A stretch of DNA of 64,000 nucleotides from assembly GCF_964199755.1 (NCBI RefSeq), contig NC_133930.1:26432071-26496070 (forward strand), written 5' to 3'. The notes beneath the pieces were generated by a model. It saw nothing but the letters and a program-made list of their open reading frames with translations. It was not told where the DNA came from and made no database searches. Made by a program: the position numbers and the translations under genes. Below are positions 12,530 to 25,600 of this stretch, one piece after another. The DNA is from Larus michahellis. Its lineage: Eukaryota; Chordata; Aves; Charadriiformes; Laridae. Position 1 is the stretch's first letter, and every line of letters starts with the position of its first letter.

Positions 12530-13130
12530 CCTCTCGGGCCGTCGCTGCGTTCACAGGAAGGCTGTGGCTCTGCGCACCGGCTGCTGCCGAGCGCGGCTCC
12601 CGGCCAGCCCAGCCGTGTCGAGCGGGGTCAGGCAGACACTTCGGCAGCACCAGCGGTCGGACACGTCTCCACCAGCCCCCGGGGTGCCGCCGGAGAGGGG
12701 GGATCACCCGGAGAGTGTCACCACCCGAAGGCCGCTGTGCCCCAGCTGTGGACCCCCCGGAGCAGGTAGCGGGAGACTCTCGGCATCGCCCCGCTGCCCT
12801 CCCCCGCTCCGCCCTCGACCCGCCCGGCCTCCCCTTACCTTCCTCCCCGGCCCGTTCATCCTCCGAGGAGCCGAGGGGAGCGGGACCGGCGCTCCGGCGC
12901 GGCTGCCCAGGTGAGCGGGGCGGGACCCGCCGGCGACGGCGCCTCCCCCGGGGCCGGTCCGTCCCCCCGCGGCTCCCCCGCCGCCCCGCTGGGCTGGAAG
13001 CGCTTCAGGAAAATAAGTTTCGCCTCCGGGGCTCCACTAGGGAAGGAGGGCGAAGCGGCTGCCCCGAGTTGTCCCGGCCTCTCCTCTCTGTCCCCTGCCT
13101 GTGCTCCGTGCAGATGATTTTCTGCCCTGA
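12530..13130. promoter_or_regulatory. Orphan CpG island, possibly bidirectional promoter
   Basis: About 600 bp is strongly GC- and CpG-rich inside AT-rich sequence. Splice-donor-like sites face both ways: GCCCAG|GTGAGC on the + strand at 12910/12911, and GGAAG|GTAAGG on the minus strand at 12839/12838. No long conserved reading frame is present. The pattern fits a divergent promoter for two spliced transcripts or an alternative PDE8B promoter 5.9 kb upstream of the main one. Confidence 0.55.
12839..12859 (-). CDS. Candidate alternative first coding exon (7 codons), PDE8B direction
   Basis: On the minus strand an ATG at 12859 opens a 7-codon piece (MNGPGRK) that ends exactly at a consensus donor, AAG|GTAAGG. 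The phase is 0, the same phase in which PDE8B exon 1 ends, so it could splice in frame to PDE8B exon 2. This is seen only as a start-plus-donor pattern in a CpG island. No conservation is known to me, and it may be a chance match or belong to a non-coding transcript. Confidence 0.25.
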
Positions 13131-16100
13131 TTTGGAACATTTAGTCACGGGGAAAACCGCTCGGGGGAAGTAAGGTGAACCAAGTGCTCTGAGCCTGGCT
13201 TGGTTCGGTGCGCTAATGGTTACACAGTCTTTGGAAAAAGGCAAACCTTTACACACCCTGGAGAGAGCGATAAATCCACCCATGGAGGAGGCAGCTCGTT
13301 GCTCTGCTTTCCAGGACCCTCGTGTAAAATCCAGCCTCACAGCTGGGAAGGGAGCCTGACTCTGTTCTGGAGCAAATCTCAACTGCCAGAGGTGGGACAA
13401 GAGACGGATTACAAACAGCCTATTTTCGTCTTGGAGATATTCTAGTTTGCAGCAAGTGCCAGGGAGGTGGAATGTGTCACCTTGGGAATGACATCCTTGG
13501 GCTTGAGTGGACTCGACTCCCTCACTTTATTGCTCTCTCCTTCATGCTTAAAGAACAGCATATTGCTGTTTTTCCTTTTGGAGTATTGCTATTTCTTGGG
13601 AGTTCATTAGTATTGTTAATACCATCATTGCTGTGCAGTGGTACCCAAGGCCTCAATGAGGCAACTGTACAAGACACCCAGCAAACACAATAAAAAACAA
13701 CACCTACACAAAAAAGTCAAAGGCTTGCACACAAGAACACATGAATATCACAAAAGTAGAGCAACATTAAAGATGTCTGGGAGCTGTGGGACAAGTAGTG
13801 GTCAAGTCACAGCAGTTGCCAAGCCAAAACCCCACAAAACCACAGACCACAACACAAAATAAATCCAAAGCACTGAACCTGTACAGAAAAAAGTTCTAGA
13901 GAGGAGATCAGAACCAGTGTGGGTCAGCAAGTTATGTCAGATTGAGGCTAGGGACTGTGAAGAGCTGCCCTACTTCTAGGGGAGAAGACACAGCAAACAC
14001 AATCCTCCTTGAGCTCCTCAGAAACCCTAGAGAGCACACATATTGAAATGTCCTCAACAGTAGGTCAGAACATCCCTCCTTTTGTGGCCATACATCTGCA
14101 AGAGCATTTGCTGGGAGCTCATGTCCTTGGCACTCTCTCAAAGGTCCTGTTCCTGCATGGATGAGGTGGATGGGAGGTTTGCTACAGCCTCAGCTGCACA
14201 CAGACATGTTCTTGGATACCTGGGACTCAGAGGAGGTATAAACTTTCCTCTTGAGCACCTGTCTGCACAAGTGCCAGGTGTCAACCAGCCTTTAACTGCA
14301 AACCTCAGAATCAGCTTTGCCCAGCTATTTCAAATGACTGCCAGACAAGCAAGCATCACAGCCTGCCCTGTAAACTTGGACAAATTAGGGACTAATCAAA
14401 GCATGCCTCTTACTCTTGCCATTCTGTGCAGCCAGGCTGCCTTCCCAACAAAGACACAGGAGAATGAGGAAGGACCTCACCCAGACACAGCATCATGATC
14501 AGGGCAAGGTGCTCATCCGGACACAACAGCTCAGAAATGCACCCAGCAGTATGTTTTGGATACAGCCACACAGAGTTTTTGTCATTCCCACACAGGCCTT
14601 TCCCTGCATTTCTCCTTGCAGCGTCCCCTTTGAGCTGACGTGACTTTTGAAGACTCGCTAGAGGAATGCTGAGACCAGCCAGAGCGTCAATTCTTTGCAA
14701 GCACTGAGAAGCTGGCACAGGAAACGCAGAAGGCTCAGCCCCATCGCTAACAACCACACTTTGTATGTGGCAGACAAATGGCATTTTGCGTGCACTCCCA
14801 AAGGAGGATGCCATCCCGCAGCGACTATGCTGTCAGCAAGGCTTTGCCTCAGCAAAGAGCACAGGCACAGACCCGCTCACTTCATTCACCTGTGACTTGA
14901 GACTGGGCTGCTGGCACTAACTGCAGCAGTTTAGAAGATAAACAGTAACTTCGCCTTTGTTTGTGAGGAAATAGCCCAAATGTAGGGGATTATTCTGCCT
15001 GCTTTTCTTTTAGATGTAGAAGTAGAACAAAAAAGTAAATTGTCTGCTTTTTTTAGCACATTCTGCATGCATGTAGACTTTAGCATGCACTAAGGACCCC
15101 ACTTCAGGCTCAGTATACTACTTCCACTGAACTTAATGGGAATGTGGCTGTTTATATTTTAATAGGGATGGAATTAAGCCTTTCATCTGAACTATATAGC
15201 TTTTTTATTCCTTTTTTTATTAATCTATTTCATCATTCTTAATTTGATTCTGCTGTGTTCTGAGAACATTTTAAGTACACTCCAGCATCCTGAATAACAC
15301 CTTTAAATTCTAGTATGCAAACATTGTGCCTCCTAGTGGGTAATGCGTATGGACTTCCACTCTCCTTCAAGTCTCATTTTCTTGCTAATTTCCTGGGACT
15401 TTTTCCTGTTAGTATCAAGGAGGTAATTTTCAACATTTTTATCACTCTGGAAGTCCCTCAGTTCTTTTCTATGCTGTTCACTTTGCTCTTTCTTGCACAC
15501 AGTCATGTTCTGAACATTTGTCCTTTTCTGAACATTTGGCCTTTGTGGTTTTCATTGCTGTGCATAAATCTGCCATTAAAATTCCTCTCATCCAAAAATC
15601 TGTCTGTGAAGAGCCCATTCCTGAGACATTATTGCAATCATACAAACAGTAAGGAAGTGGGTGTTTGTGTGTCCCCCTGAGTGGACTTCCCTGAGTACGT
15701 CATCTGTGCCTGAACTGTACCACGACAATAGAGTTCATGTTTCTCATGCAAGTGAAATGCCCACTCCATAGATTCTGGGAATTTTGAAAGAGGTATCCAA
15801 GACATGTCACAGATAAGACCCAGGATACTGCTTTTTTTGGGTGAATTTCCCAGCCTATGGAAGCAAATGACAAACTCCAGCAGGGGACCAGTAAGTCTAA
15901 GTACAGCAAAGTCCACAATCCATGTCTGCCTCCTTAGCTGGCTGCAGCCTGGCTGTAGCTTCAGCTCCCAGCAACGACATATAGTTTATCAAGAGACAAG
16001 CTCTAGGTACCTGCTGGTGGTCTGGCTGAGGCGTGCTTGCCCGGACACTCCTTCTTGCCCCAACTGCAAGGACGAGGATCCTGGTCTTTCTAGGCTCAGG

Positions 16101-16972
16101 TGTCTCCAGAGCTCAGGCTAAGTTTGCACTTGACTGTTTGTTTGGCATTAGCAAAGCCCATTATAAAACATGCCTGGTCTTGCAGACAGACCTAGTCCCA
16201 TGAATGGCATCCTCACTCATTTCTCTGCCATCAGAATTTCCTCCTCTGATCTCATGGTAGGCAGGAGTAGGATGTCTTTGCCACTTACAGAAGAAGTTTT
16301 TTTCTTTTTCGTTTATATTTGGGCAGTGTTGAAAATGCTGCTAGATCTCAATAGATAAGAAATCATCTAAAATTAGCTGTGCTTAAAAGAACAATTTTTA
16401 TCTTTGAACATACATAACCTCTGTATAGGTTAGAATACCAATCCTGAAAAGGCCATGACTGAAAAGGCCAGACTGCAAGCCAAAATGGAGCACAGAACAG
16501 TTTCATTATTTTTTTTTATCCAGTCCTTATACACTAGCTTGGGTTTAATCTCTCCTGAGACTTTCAGCTCATCACAAGGACAAACAGAAAAAAAATCATT
16601 AAAGGTTGACGTTAGAAGCTGAGGCAAATAGATATCTAACAATACTCTCTGGCAGAGCACAGCTGGGTGAATAGAACACTGCTGGACGGAGATTTGTCAT
16701 GTGATGTGTACTCAAAAAAGCATTGCTTTTGTCACTGGCTAAGAAAGAACCATTCTTCAGAGAAGGGTCATTCAATAATAGTAATAATAATAATAATGAT
16801 AATAAATAATAATAACAGTAGTAATAGATTTGCATTCCTGAACAATTCACTGCCATTTTATATGAAAGATAAAGCCGATAAAACTATGGGGTTTACGCTG
16901 CATTTTAGGTGCCTTGTTCGTGGATACACATCATGTTTCCAAGCTCTTTCCCTGCTTGCCAGCAGGTTGAGA
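13131..16972. other. Intergenic unique sequence
   Basis: I see no supported gene. There is an A/C-rich low-complexity stretch at about 13670-13870 and a (TAA)n-type simple repeat at 16772-16827. Open frames (up to 138 codons, 14082-14498) have no family features. Confidence 0.5.
16772..16827. repeat. (TAA)n-type simple repeat
   Basis: Imperfect run of AAT/TAA triplets with a few interruptions (TGA, CAG). It is intergenic and was probably once a purer microsatellite. Confidence 0.85.
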
Positions 16973-17536
16973 CCAGCAGGTCAAGGGAGGTGATTCTGCC
17001 CCTCTCTCTACTCCACTCTCATAAGACCCCACCTGGAGTAATGTGCCCAACTCTGGGGCCCCCAACATAAGAAGGACATGGACCTGTTGAAGAGGATCCA
17101 GAAAAGGGCCACGAAGATGATCAGGGGATGGAGCTCCTCCCCTATAAGGAAAGGTTAAGAGAGTTGGGGCTGTTCAGCCTGGAGAAGAGAAGGCTCCGGG
17201 GAGACCTTATAGCAGCCTTCCAGTACTTAAAGAGGGCCTACAGAAAAGACAAAGAGTGTAATGAAAGCATGAGGGGTAATGGTTTTAAACTGGAAGAGGG
17301 GAGATTTAGATTAGATATTAGGAAGAAATTCTTCACTGTGAGGGTGGTGAGGGACTGGAACAGGTTGCCCAGAGAAGCTGTGGATGCCCCATCCCTGGAA
17401 GTGTTCAAGGCCAGGCTGGATGGGGCTTTGAGCAGCCTGGTCTAGTGGGAGGAGTCCCTGCCCAGGGCAGGCGTGTTAGAACAAGATGATCTTTAAGGTC
17501 CCTTCCAGCCCAAACCATTCTGTGATTCTATGATTG
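16973..17536 (+). mobile_element. CR1 LINE fragment, 3' part
   Basis: Starts near CCAGCAGGTCAAGGGAGG and ends with the CR1 3' tail CATTCTGTGATTCTATGATT. A 105-codon frame at 17128-17445 encodes the ORF2 C-terminal end ([20 protein letters not shown], then FTVRVVRDWNRLPREAVDAP). The copy is 5' truncated. It is close in sequence to the copy at 29.7-31.0 kb, so both are probably of the same subfamily. Confidence 0.93.
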
Positions 17537-20500
17537 ATACTGTCTCAAAAGCCTTCAGGGGAAATGAAGGGCTAATTCTATCCCACACTGTCACACATTT
17601 CCATGGACTTTTTGACTGAAAAAAAAGAGGAAATAAATGCACAAAAGAGCTGAGCCACTCCCAGTCCTACTTCTTGAGCCTGGCCTGCAGAAGCAAGCAG
17701 ATGGCATGAAATGGTCACTGGTCACTTGAGAGGCCACAGTTTAAAGACTTCCCAGAAGGCTTCAGATTGTCCTGATAGCCTTTGACTTTGCTGGGACTGC
17801 TAGCATGAGTAAAAGGCTGCAGGATCCTTCATTAATTCTGTTGTTATCGATAGGCTTCAGAGTATATCAGTTGTTTAATTTGCCTTAATTAATCTTTTAC
17901 AGTGTAATCCTTATATGCACTCAATGCCATAATATGTTAAGTACATATCAGCTGATGCTATGAACTGCATGAGTTGATATATACAGTTGCTTCTTGTCTT
18001 GCCTTGGAGTGATTCATTTGGTTAGTAGGCAATCAATTTATTGTTAAATGTGTCCTCAACTGACAGCCTGATTGGACTCTCTTCTTATGTTCTTATGAAC
18101 TAAATAAAAAGTAATGATCTGTAAAAATAGTATAAAAATAGCACAGGAAGATTTGTAAACCACAAGCCAGAGAGCCACAAACATCACACAAAGCAAACAC
18201 TCATGAGTGTTATCACTTCTCTCTAGACTTAGCACAAATCTTAAGAGAACAATAATGCCACTCTGTGAAGAAGAACTAAAGGTACTGCAACCCTCAACTC
18301 GGAGCCAGTCTAGCAGAATGTAGCAGCACTAAGCCATTTGTATCTAGAACAGGGAACATATACCTCAGCACGGATTTCAGATGAGATTTTCTCTCCCACG
18401 AGTATATTTAGGACACTTAAGGTCAGGTCCTTTTGTCAGTGACATTCACATGAAGACATTGTCTTGTTCTCTCATCATGGGGCAACACAAGGCCTTGGTG
18501 GATCATATGCTCCTCTGCTGACTCTGGAATAAACCGTGCCACTAATAAAAGCAGATGAACGACACATTCTCTAAATTCTGTAACTTTTAAAGAACCCAGT
18601 AATTTCTGACTTGTACTGTTGTGTCTTCAAAAAATAAGGCATTGCAGAGCAAACTTCAATTAAAAGCAGTGTGAAATAAAAATCTTCTCTAGCTCAAGTA
18701 AAGTTCTCTAACCTTTTCACTGTCTCCCACAAACAATGCTAACCAATCACATTGGGGATTCACTGTTGAGAATCCATTGACATAAATTTTGCTATAAAAT
18801 AGTATTAGAAGTACTCATCTTAGCCATCGCACGGAAATTCCTCTTCTACTCATTTTGGCAGGCTGTGTACTTACTGAAGACATCTTCCCTCCTGGAAAGA
18901 CAGGAGCATGGCTTTCAAGAGCTACAATACTTGCCAGAACCCTGTTACTTGGCCAGGGCACAAAAGAAGGAAGCAACGTGAATCATTTTGTGCCTGTAAA
19001 CTCTCAGGGTAATGCTTCAAACATGCAAACATGAATTCCACTATTTTAGAGCACTCCACAGCAGGACTACGTTGTAAGCAGTCCTTTGTCAGAGATGATG
19101 ATTACATCACAGACTGCGTACTTGAGCGACACCTGTGCACAGGGCTCATGCCAAGGCAGCTATGACGAATATAAACTTCACACGAGTCATTAACATTTGC
19201 AAAACTCATTGGGGTTATGGGACAAAAGTCAATATGCCTGTGCAAAATACGCGTTAATATGATGTTTACAAATGGATGCTTCTGCACCTGCTAGAATACA
19301 AATATTTTAACAGGTGCATTTGAAACCTCTCTAATGTTATAGCTCTGAGAAACCGCTACCCAGCTCATCATACAGAAATAATCTGATTTTTTGATCTCTT
19401 TGCAATAATGCAATGAACCTGCACAAACACAATCACTCCCGAACAACTAAGGTGACAGATGCAGCAGAAGAATCTTTTTCTTTGCATGCCATGGTGTCTA
19501 ACCCAGAACCATTGCACCAAAATATTGGTATTCAGATTTGCAAATCATGGCTATATACAGTCGCAGTTTAGAAAGTTTGACCCTCTTCTTGGCCCTTTTG
19601 CTTTCTATTATACACATAGATGAATTAGTGTAAGTGTATACGAGAAAGAGTAACATTACATTACTCTAGGAATGACTAGAATGATTTAATTTTAGAAAAC
19701 CTTGTGGTGAAGATCCACTAGATCCAACAGTTGGCAGAAAAACATCACTGAGCCATTCTACTTCGTGTCACAACAAAATTGTATATCCGTTATTGTAATA
19801 ACTATGCTTGCCTCGTGTTGTCTACAAAGTTAGCTGTAGTTATGGAAGGCTTGGAGAAAAACAATATCCAGAGCAGGAACAGAAAAGCAACAACACTAAA
19901 AAAAAAATATCATAATGTAACATACCAGTTCCTGAAGTGACATGGTGGCAGAACTACACATTTTTCTCTGAGCTGCACAGCCCTGTCTGAGGCAGAACAG
20001 CTGCAATCTGCTCATTTCCACAAGCAATGAAGATGACTTGTGTTGCCCTGCAAGAAGCATCCAAGAATCTTCACTACAGCTTGGTCTCTCTTCCCAGATG
20101 TGGTAATGAGGGTATAAAAATTATATCTGTACAAATGGCAGAGGAGTCTTTTGCACAGGGCAAATGAAAGTATAAAAGGCTGTGGTGGGTTCAAGGCACA
20201 AAGCTGGAAGTGCAGCAACAAAGAGACAGTCACCCCACACACAGCAGCCTGGTCCCTCAGTCCTGAAGGCAGCCTGAAATTCATGAACCTAAGGGTGCAG
20301 ATCAATGAACAGCTGCATACCAACAGTTTTACCCACAAAGTGGCAATGTGATATCCGTAACCATTGTACCAAGCCAAGGGCTCCCAGGCTGGTTGCAGCC
20401 TGCAGCTCATCCAACCTGCACACTCCACAGAGGTGTGGATGAAATGCTGGAGTGGTGGCAACAAGCTCCTGCCTACCTTACTTCCTTCTTTGCCATTGTG

Positions 20501-22067
20501 CTGGGTTGCTGTATGTGCTCTACATGGCTGTGTAGTAGAGGTATATATCTGCTTCCTTTTTGGGAAGACAGTAGAGCACCCTGGGTTTTATCGTCTGCTC
20601 TGGTTACAGCAGTTCCGTGTCCTCCTTTAGAAGAGGGAGACTGACCGATGTGCTCACAGGCTCCCTAGACTGGAAAGTTTACATGCTAGTCATACCGCAT
20701 AGAGTGTGAGATCTCCAAAGCAAAGCACTCCTGACAGAAGTCACAGACAAAGGCAAAGCCACTACTCAGTTGAGTGAAGGTTTCTGATGTAAGCACAAAG
20801 GGTACCAAAGCTACGACTCCTTCCCAACTCTTCTCTGGTAACACAATGAGCACATGAAATCGCAGGTCAGAGGGCAGTCCTACTGACTTCCGGAAAACAA
20901 CTTCTAGAAATGTAATGAACTCCAAATGTGGAAAAACAGGCTTTTTCATTCTCCTTTGTAATGTGGAGTGCAAGACCGTTTGCAACAATACACAGCTATT
21001 TGCAACTTGTTTGCTGACCCACATGTCAGGTAGGTAAAATATTCTTTATTTGCAGTCAGAAACCACTGTGTGCAATGTTTCCAGGCTCATATCAATAAAC
21101 CAAGTTCAAATCCATTTTAAAATCTGACCTTTAAAACGACATAATGGGTTTCTCAGCGCATTGTATGAGAGTGATTATTTTTCCATAGTGGGTAATTTCA
21201 GATAATAACGAATACCACAACTCCAGCTAAAGAAGGAAACAAACTCCAGGAAAAAATCATGCTGCCTTAGACTTATGACAGTACCAGTCAATTTTCTTTA
21301 AAAAGAGATGTGCTTTTGCAAAGACTATCCTGCCTCAGTTTCCCTTCAAACTTCCAAATTCACCCCATTACTTCTCCCTCCCTTGTATCTTTTTCCTCTT
21401 CCCTCTTTAAGCAGTTTCTCTCTTACAGTTTTTACCCCTTTCCCCTACCTGCCTGCAGGGATACACCTTGGCTTTCCATTCCAAAAAACTCTTTTCCTCA
21501 GCAGTAACTGGTTTTCAAACTACTGCCTTCTCTCACCATCCTTCTTTCACCTCCAAGACTGCGGACTACGCTGTTTGCTTTCTCTACTTAATTTTCCTGT
21601 AATTAAATGGTGACCCCCTAAATCAGATATCTGGCTTATGCTTTCTCTCTCTTCCACCAAATTGGTTTTTTAAAGGCTGATGATGTCCTCCATCTATCTG
21701 AGTCCTTTGTACTGCTGGAAGAGTAAATAGCAACAGTGACCATTCACTCACGGGGCAATCAGGATTGCTCGGTCACCTGAGCACAACCAGAAGTATGATT
21801 CTACATACAGAAATGATCAATTGGAAACAAGAAACGATCAAATACAACCATGGGAGCATCACTATCCCAGTGTAGTTCTGCCTCTTCCTATCTGTGACCA
21901 TCATCACATGCTCATCCTATCTCATGGCCAAGAGTAGTAGGATGATCAAAGTGAAATTAATCTAACAGCATTCATATGATACTTCTGTCCACTGCAAGAA
22001 AGCTCATCACCTACAGCCATTGCCGCTCTTTTACTCACATGGCTCAGAAATAAGACTCATAGGTATT
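17537..22067. other. Intergenic unique AT-rich sequence
   Basis: No recognised gene or RNA. A pyrimidine-rich block of about 340 bp begins at 21310 (separate entry). The 150-codon minus frame at 20012-20464 shows no family resemblance. Confidence 0.5.
21310..21660. repeat. Pyrimidine-rich low-complexity block
   Basis: The + strand is dominated by C and T for about 350 bp (for example CTTCTCCCTCCC, TTTTTCCTCTTCCCTC). It ends in several intron-acceptor-like tracts, such as CCTACCTGCCTGCAG at about 21446-21460. No exon follows that I can support. Confidence 0.5.
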
Positions 22068-22600
22068 GTGGTTTGAGAAAACTACAATACAATTTATTGT
22101 TGTTTAGACAATTATTATATCACCTGATGACCCCTCCCCACCTGGAAAGGGGAATCAGGGAACGCAAGGAAACACGAGGGTTGAAATATAAGTATATTTA
22201 ATAGGATAAGACTAAATAATTAACAATAATACTAAAGAATCAGTGTTAATCCTGATACTAATATAAGATATACAAGGATTATACTCAGCCCATTCTATCA
22301 GCAGGAAGCTGTGCACTCCCAGCAGTGGGCAGCAAATGTCGGACACTGCGAGTGTGGAGGCTTCAGGAGGAAGGGAAGGGCTCAGGGGTCCGGCACTGGG
22401 GAAAGGAGTTCTCTGGACTGCTCCCATCAAGGGAGAGAGAGAGACTATGCAGCAAACTTTCTAATATATATTGAAGGTGACGTTCATGGTATGAAATAAT
22501 CCTGTTGGCCAGCCTGGACCAAGTGCCCAGGCCTCGCTCCCCCTCATCCCTTTCCTGGCAAGGCTTGAAAACACTGAGACCTTGAATCCCACATAGCCTA
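22068..22600. mobile_element. LTR-like block of bird endogenous retrovirus type
   Basis: The block begins TGTGGTTTGAGAAAACTAC and contains ACGTTCATGGTATGAAATAAT followed by CTGTTGGCCAGCCTGGACC. That order is typical of LTRs found in many bird genomes. An AT-rich section with AATAAT and TTAATA lies in its first half. No retroviral coding frame is attached, so it looks like a solo or decayed LTR. The right edge is uncertain by about 50 bp. Confidence 0.6.
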
Positions 22601-25600
22601 CCTGGCTATAAAGTAAATATTTTCACGAATTCAGACACTAGAGTCTTCTAAAAGTGCAGTTTCCCCAGCATTAGAAGAGAAATTAGTCCTGTGTTGCTCT
22701 ACCCAGGACAATAGGAAATACTGAAGGCAAATGGATTGCCTTCGCATCATCCTTTGTGCCAGGAGTAGTTTAGCATCAGCTAGTGGTTAATAAGACCACC
22801 ATTACACACAGACATTTGTTTTAGCAGATCAACAAAACCTCCCTGAAGAAATGTGATACCCTATTCTACAGAGAGACAATGGGGAAAAGGATCAGAGGTA
22901 CAATTCAGTATCAACAGCAGTGACTTCATTGAAACTTTAAGAAGACTCCCCTATGTCCCTAAAAGACCACATCCTTAGCTGAAGTAAGTAAAAACTCTGG
23001 CTTACTCTGGAGCAATTTCATCCACAACACGCCTGCAGAGCTGTATACAGCAAAGGCACTCAGTTCTGTATCCACAGGGTGGTGAGGCACTTTTCCTGAC
23101 CTCTTTCTTTACAGAGACTTTATCTCCTTTTTCCCACCCATCTCTCAATGTCGCAAATGGCCTGCTGTTGCCATTGACAACAGTCACACATGCTTTTCTT
23201 CCTGTCCATCTGGTGCTCTCTTTCCTTCTAATCCATTCATTCCAGCAATCCCCTAAAAGGTGGGCTTGGCTTTTTTCAGCTATAATCTCTCAAACCTACC
23301 TTTAATTAAGTACTTTTTCTTTACAATGTCTCGACCTATGTTGTAGACTGGATCAGAAATGGAAAAATGTAATGTTGTTTGGGTATTGGTGGCACTGTGT
23401 AGGTATGCGGTGTTCCACAGATTACTTAATTACTGCTAAAGCCTAGTTCAGCTATGAGGCTGGTTGTTAGCTATTCAGATCTCCCGATTACAGAAAATTT
23501 CCTCTGCTTGAACCTCGAGAGTGTATAAACAGTCTACAGGCAAGGTTTTTAGAGTCACCACAAAGGCTTCCACCCGGTAGAGTTTTTTAACATGGGATGG
23601 TGATGTTACATAGCACACTGAAATGTACTTACTGGAAGAGTTGCAACACTTATCATGCATGAGGCTTATGCAAGTGTTGTGTATTGGCTTAGGCTTTTTA
23701 GTATGGGTGACAAAGTGAGTAATTTTAGGACATGGACTGTCATCTTCCATGGGAAATGGAAGCTGGTAACTCCAGAGAAGACAAATATGCTTAGTTTTGG
23801 GAGGGGATAGAGGAGGGAGTGAGCCAACGGTTTGCTTACCCTGAAATAGTCCTGGATTCCCAGGTTCTACCACATCTATTTTAATCACGTTTGCAGTGTG
23901 GTAAGTCATGTTTGGCCATGATGTGAGCAGCAACGCAGTGAGACTATTTGTGCTGTTCTGACAAACGCCATTAAAATAGCATCAAGATGATGAACTACTA
24001 ATTCATTCAGCAAGAGTCTCTCAGCTTGCAGAAACTCTAAATAAAGAGACGGAGGGAAAACAAACAAGCAAAGACACAAACCAGCCAGAGCAAGTAGGAA
24101 GATGAGAATTAAAGCCACAACTAGCTGCATAAAAGCCAAAAATCCCAGAAACTATGCCTTATAAATTCCCAGTAATACTGCTACCTGAGCACCCTCTAGT
24201 GGTACATGGTGGAGAATAAACAGCTCCAGAGACGAAAATGTGATCCCACAGGGGAAAAAATAAGCAGAAGATGTACTGTCTTGTTGACTTTGTTTGGACA
24301 ATTAATCACTGTATTTGTGTTTCCATTTGGAAGACATGGAAGTAATTCAACATTCAAACCCAATTTTTTGTTTATCTCCTGGCATTGTGTTCCCAGCATT
24401 TCCTTAATTTTCATGTAATCTGTCTGGTTAAAGCTTCCGTTCATTTAGAAGTATTCCATCGATTTGTTTTAAACTCATTTTATTTGGAATGGGAGATTAG
24501 AGTCAAATGAAAATTAATAAGCTGGTATAACAATACAAAGGGAAGATACAGAGGGAGAAGAAGTGACTCCAACTGATTTCTAATCCCTGTGGTGCCAAGG
24601 TATATTTTAACTTAACTGCAGATACACACTGGACTTGTTTGACCTGAAGACAAGGCATTTAACCTGGAAAAGGAGTGGAGACTAGTCTAATCATGCAGTG
24701 ATCACACACATCACAGGTTTATAGTTCGGTATATGCACAGAGTATTCTTCATGTTTGCTCTTTCCCACAATTTTTTTGTCTTACGGTTTGTTATCAGTTG
24801 GGTTCAACATACAAAAAGTGTATGCTACTAAGACTATGATACTAAAATTATGAATTATTTTTACTGCACAAAAAAATAATAAAAATTCATCCCAGATAGC
24901 ATGAGATCTCTTATTTCATATGGAAATCTCCTATACTTACAACATTTCTAGATCCACCTGACATTACTCCTGGAGACTTTGCCGTAGTGAAGGCACCTGT
25001 CATCAGAGTTGAACTGGTGGTGCCAGACAAAACTTCACGTCTTATGTTCTCCTACCTCAGGCACTGTGGGCGACCTCCTTCATGGCAGCACTAGCCTATG
25101 CAAAGAGAATGGCTTCAAGGAAGACAGATATCTGTAACTACGGGGAGGCTTAACACATTGGAGCATCAAATTAATCCTACAGCAGGCCATAGGCTCCTTG
25201 AAGAAAGACGGGACCATAGATAAGGATCCCTGAAGCTGCGATATCTGTCTTCGGTGCCTGTCTTGCCAAGTGACCAGATTTGGCCAGTAATAACAAACAA
25301 TGGTGACTCCAGAAGGGAAAAGGCAGCTCTGTCAGACTGCATCCCCAAGGGCTCCTGGCCTGTTTGCGGACGTGTGAATGAAGGCATCTCTATTAAAATA
25401 ATCACACAGCTGAAGACATGCCTTACCCTCAACAGGCCTTCTTCTCACAGTGTCAGGACTCTTGCCTCCACCCCCTCTTTTTTTTCCTCCTTGGGGAGCA
25501 CGGAAAACACACCACACCTCCACCACACCTTACCTTGCTGAGCTTCTGACACAGGGGAAAAATTTGTTGATAAGTATATTGCTGTTGATTCCTATGGAAA

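Noticed and set aside
20012..20464. 150-codon minus-strand frame
   Set aside because: No family resemblance, overlapped by several unrelated frames on the + strand.
23475..24444. Three successive minus-strand frames with a hydrophobic segment, suggesting a membrane or envelope-like gene
   Set aside because: The frames are separated by stops, no consistent splice sites join them, and no retroviral or cellular family is recognised.
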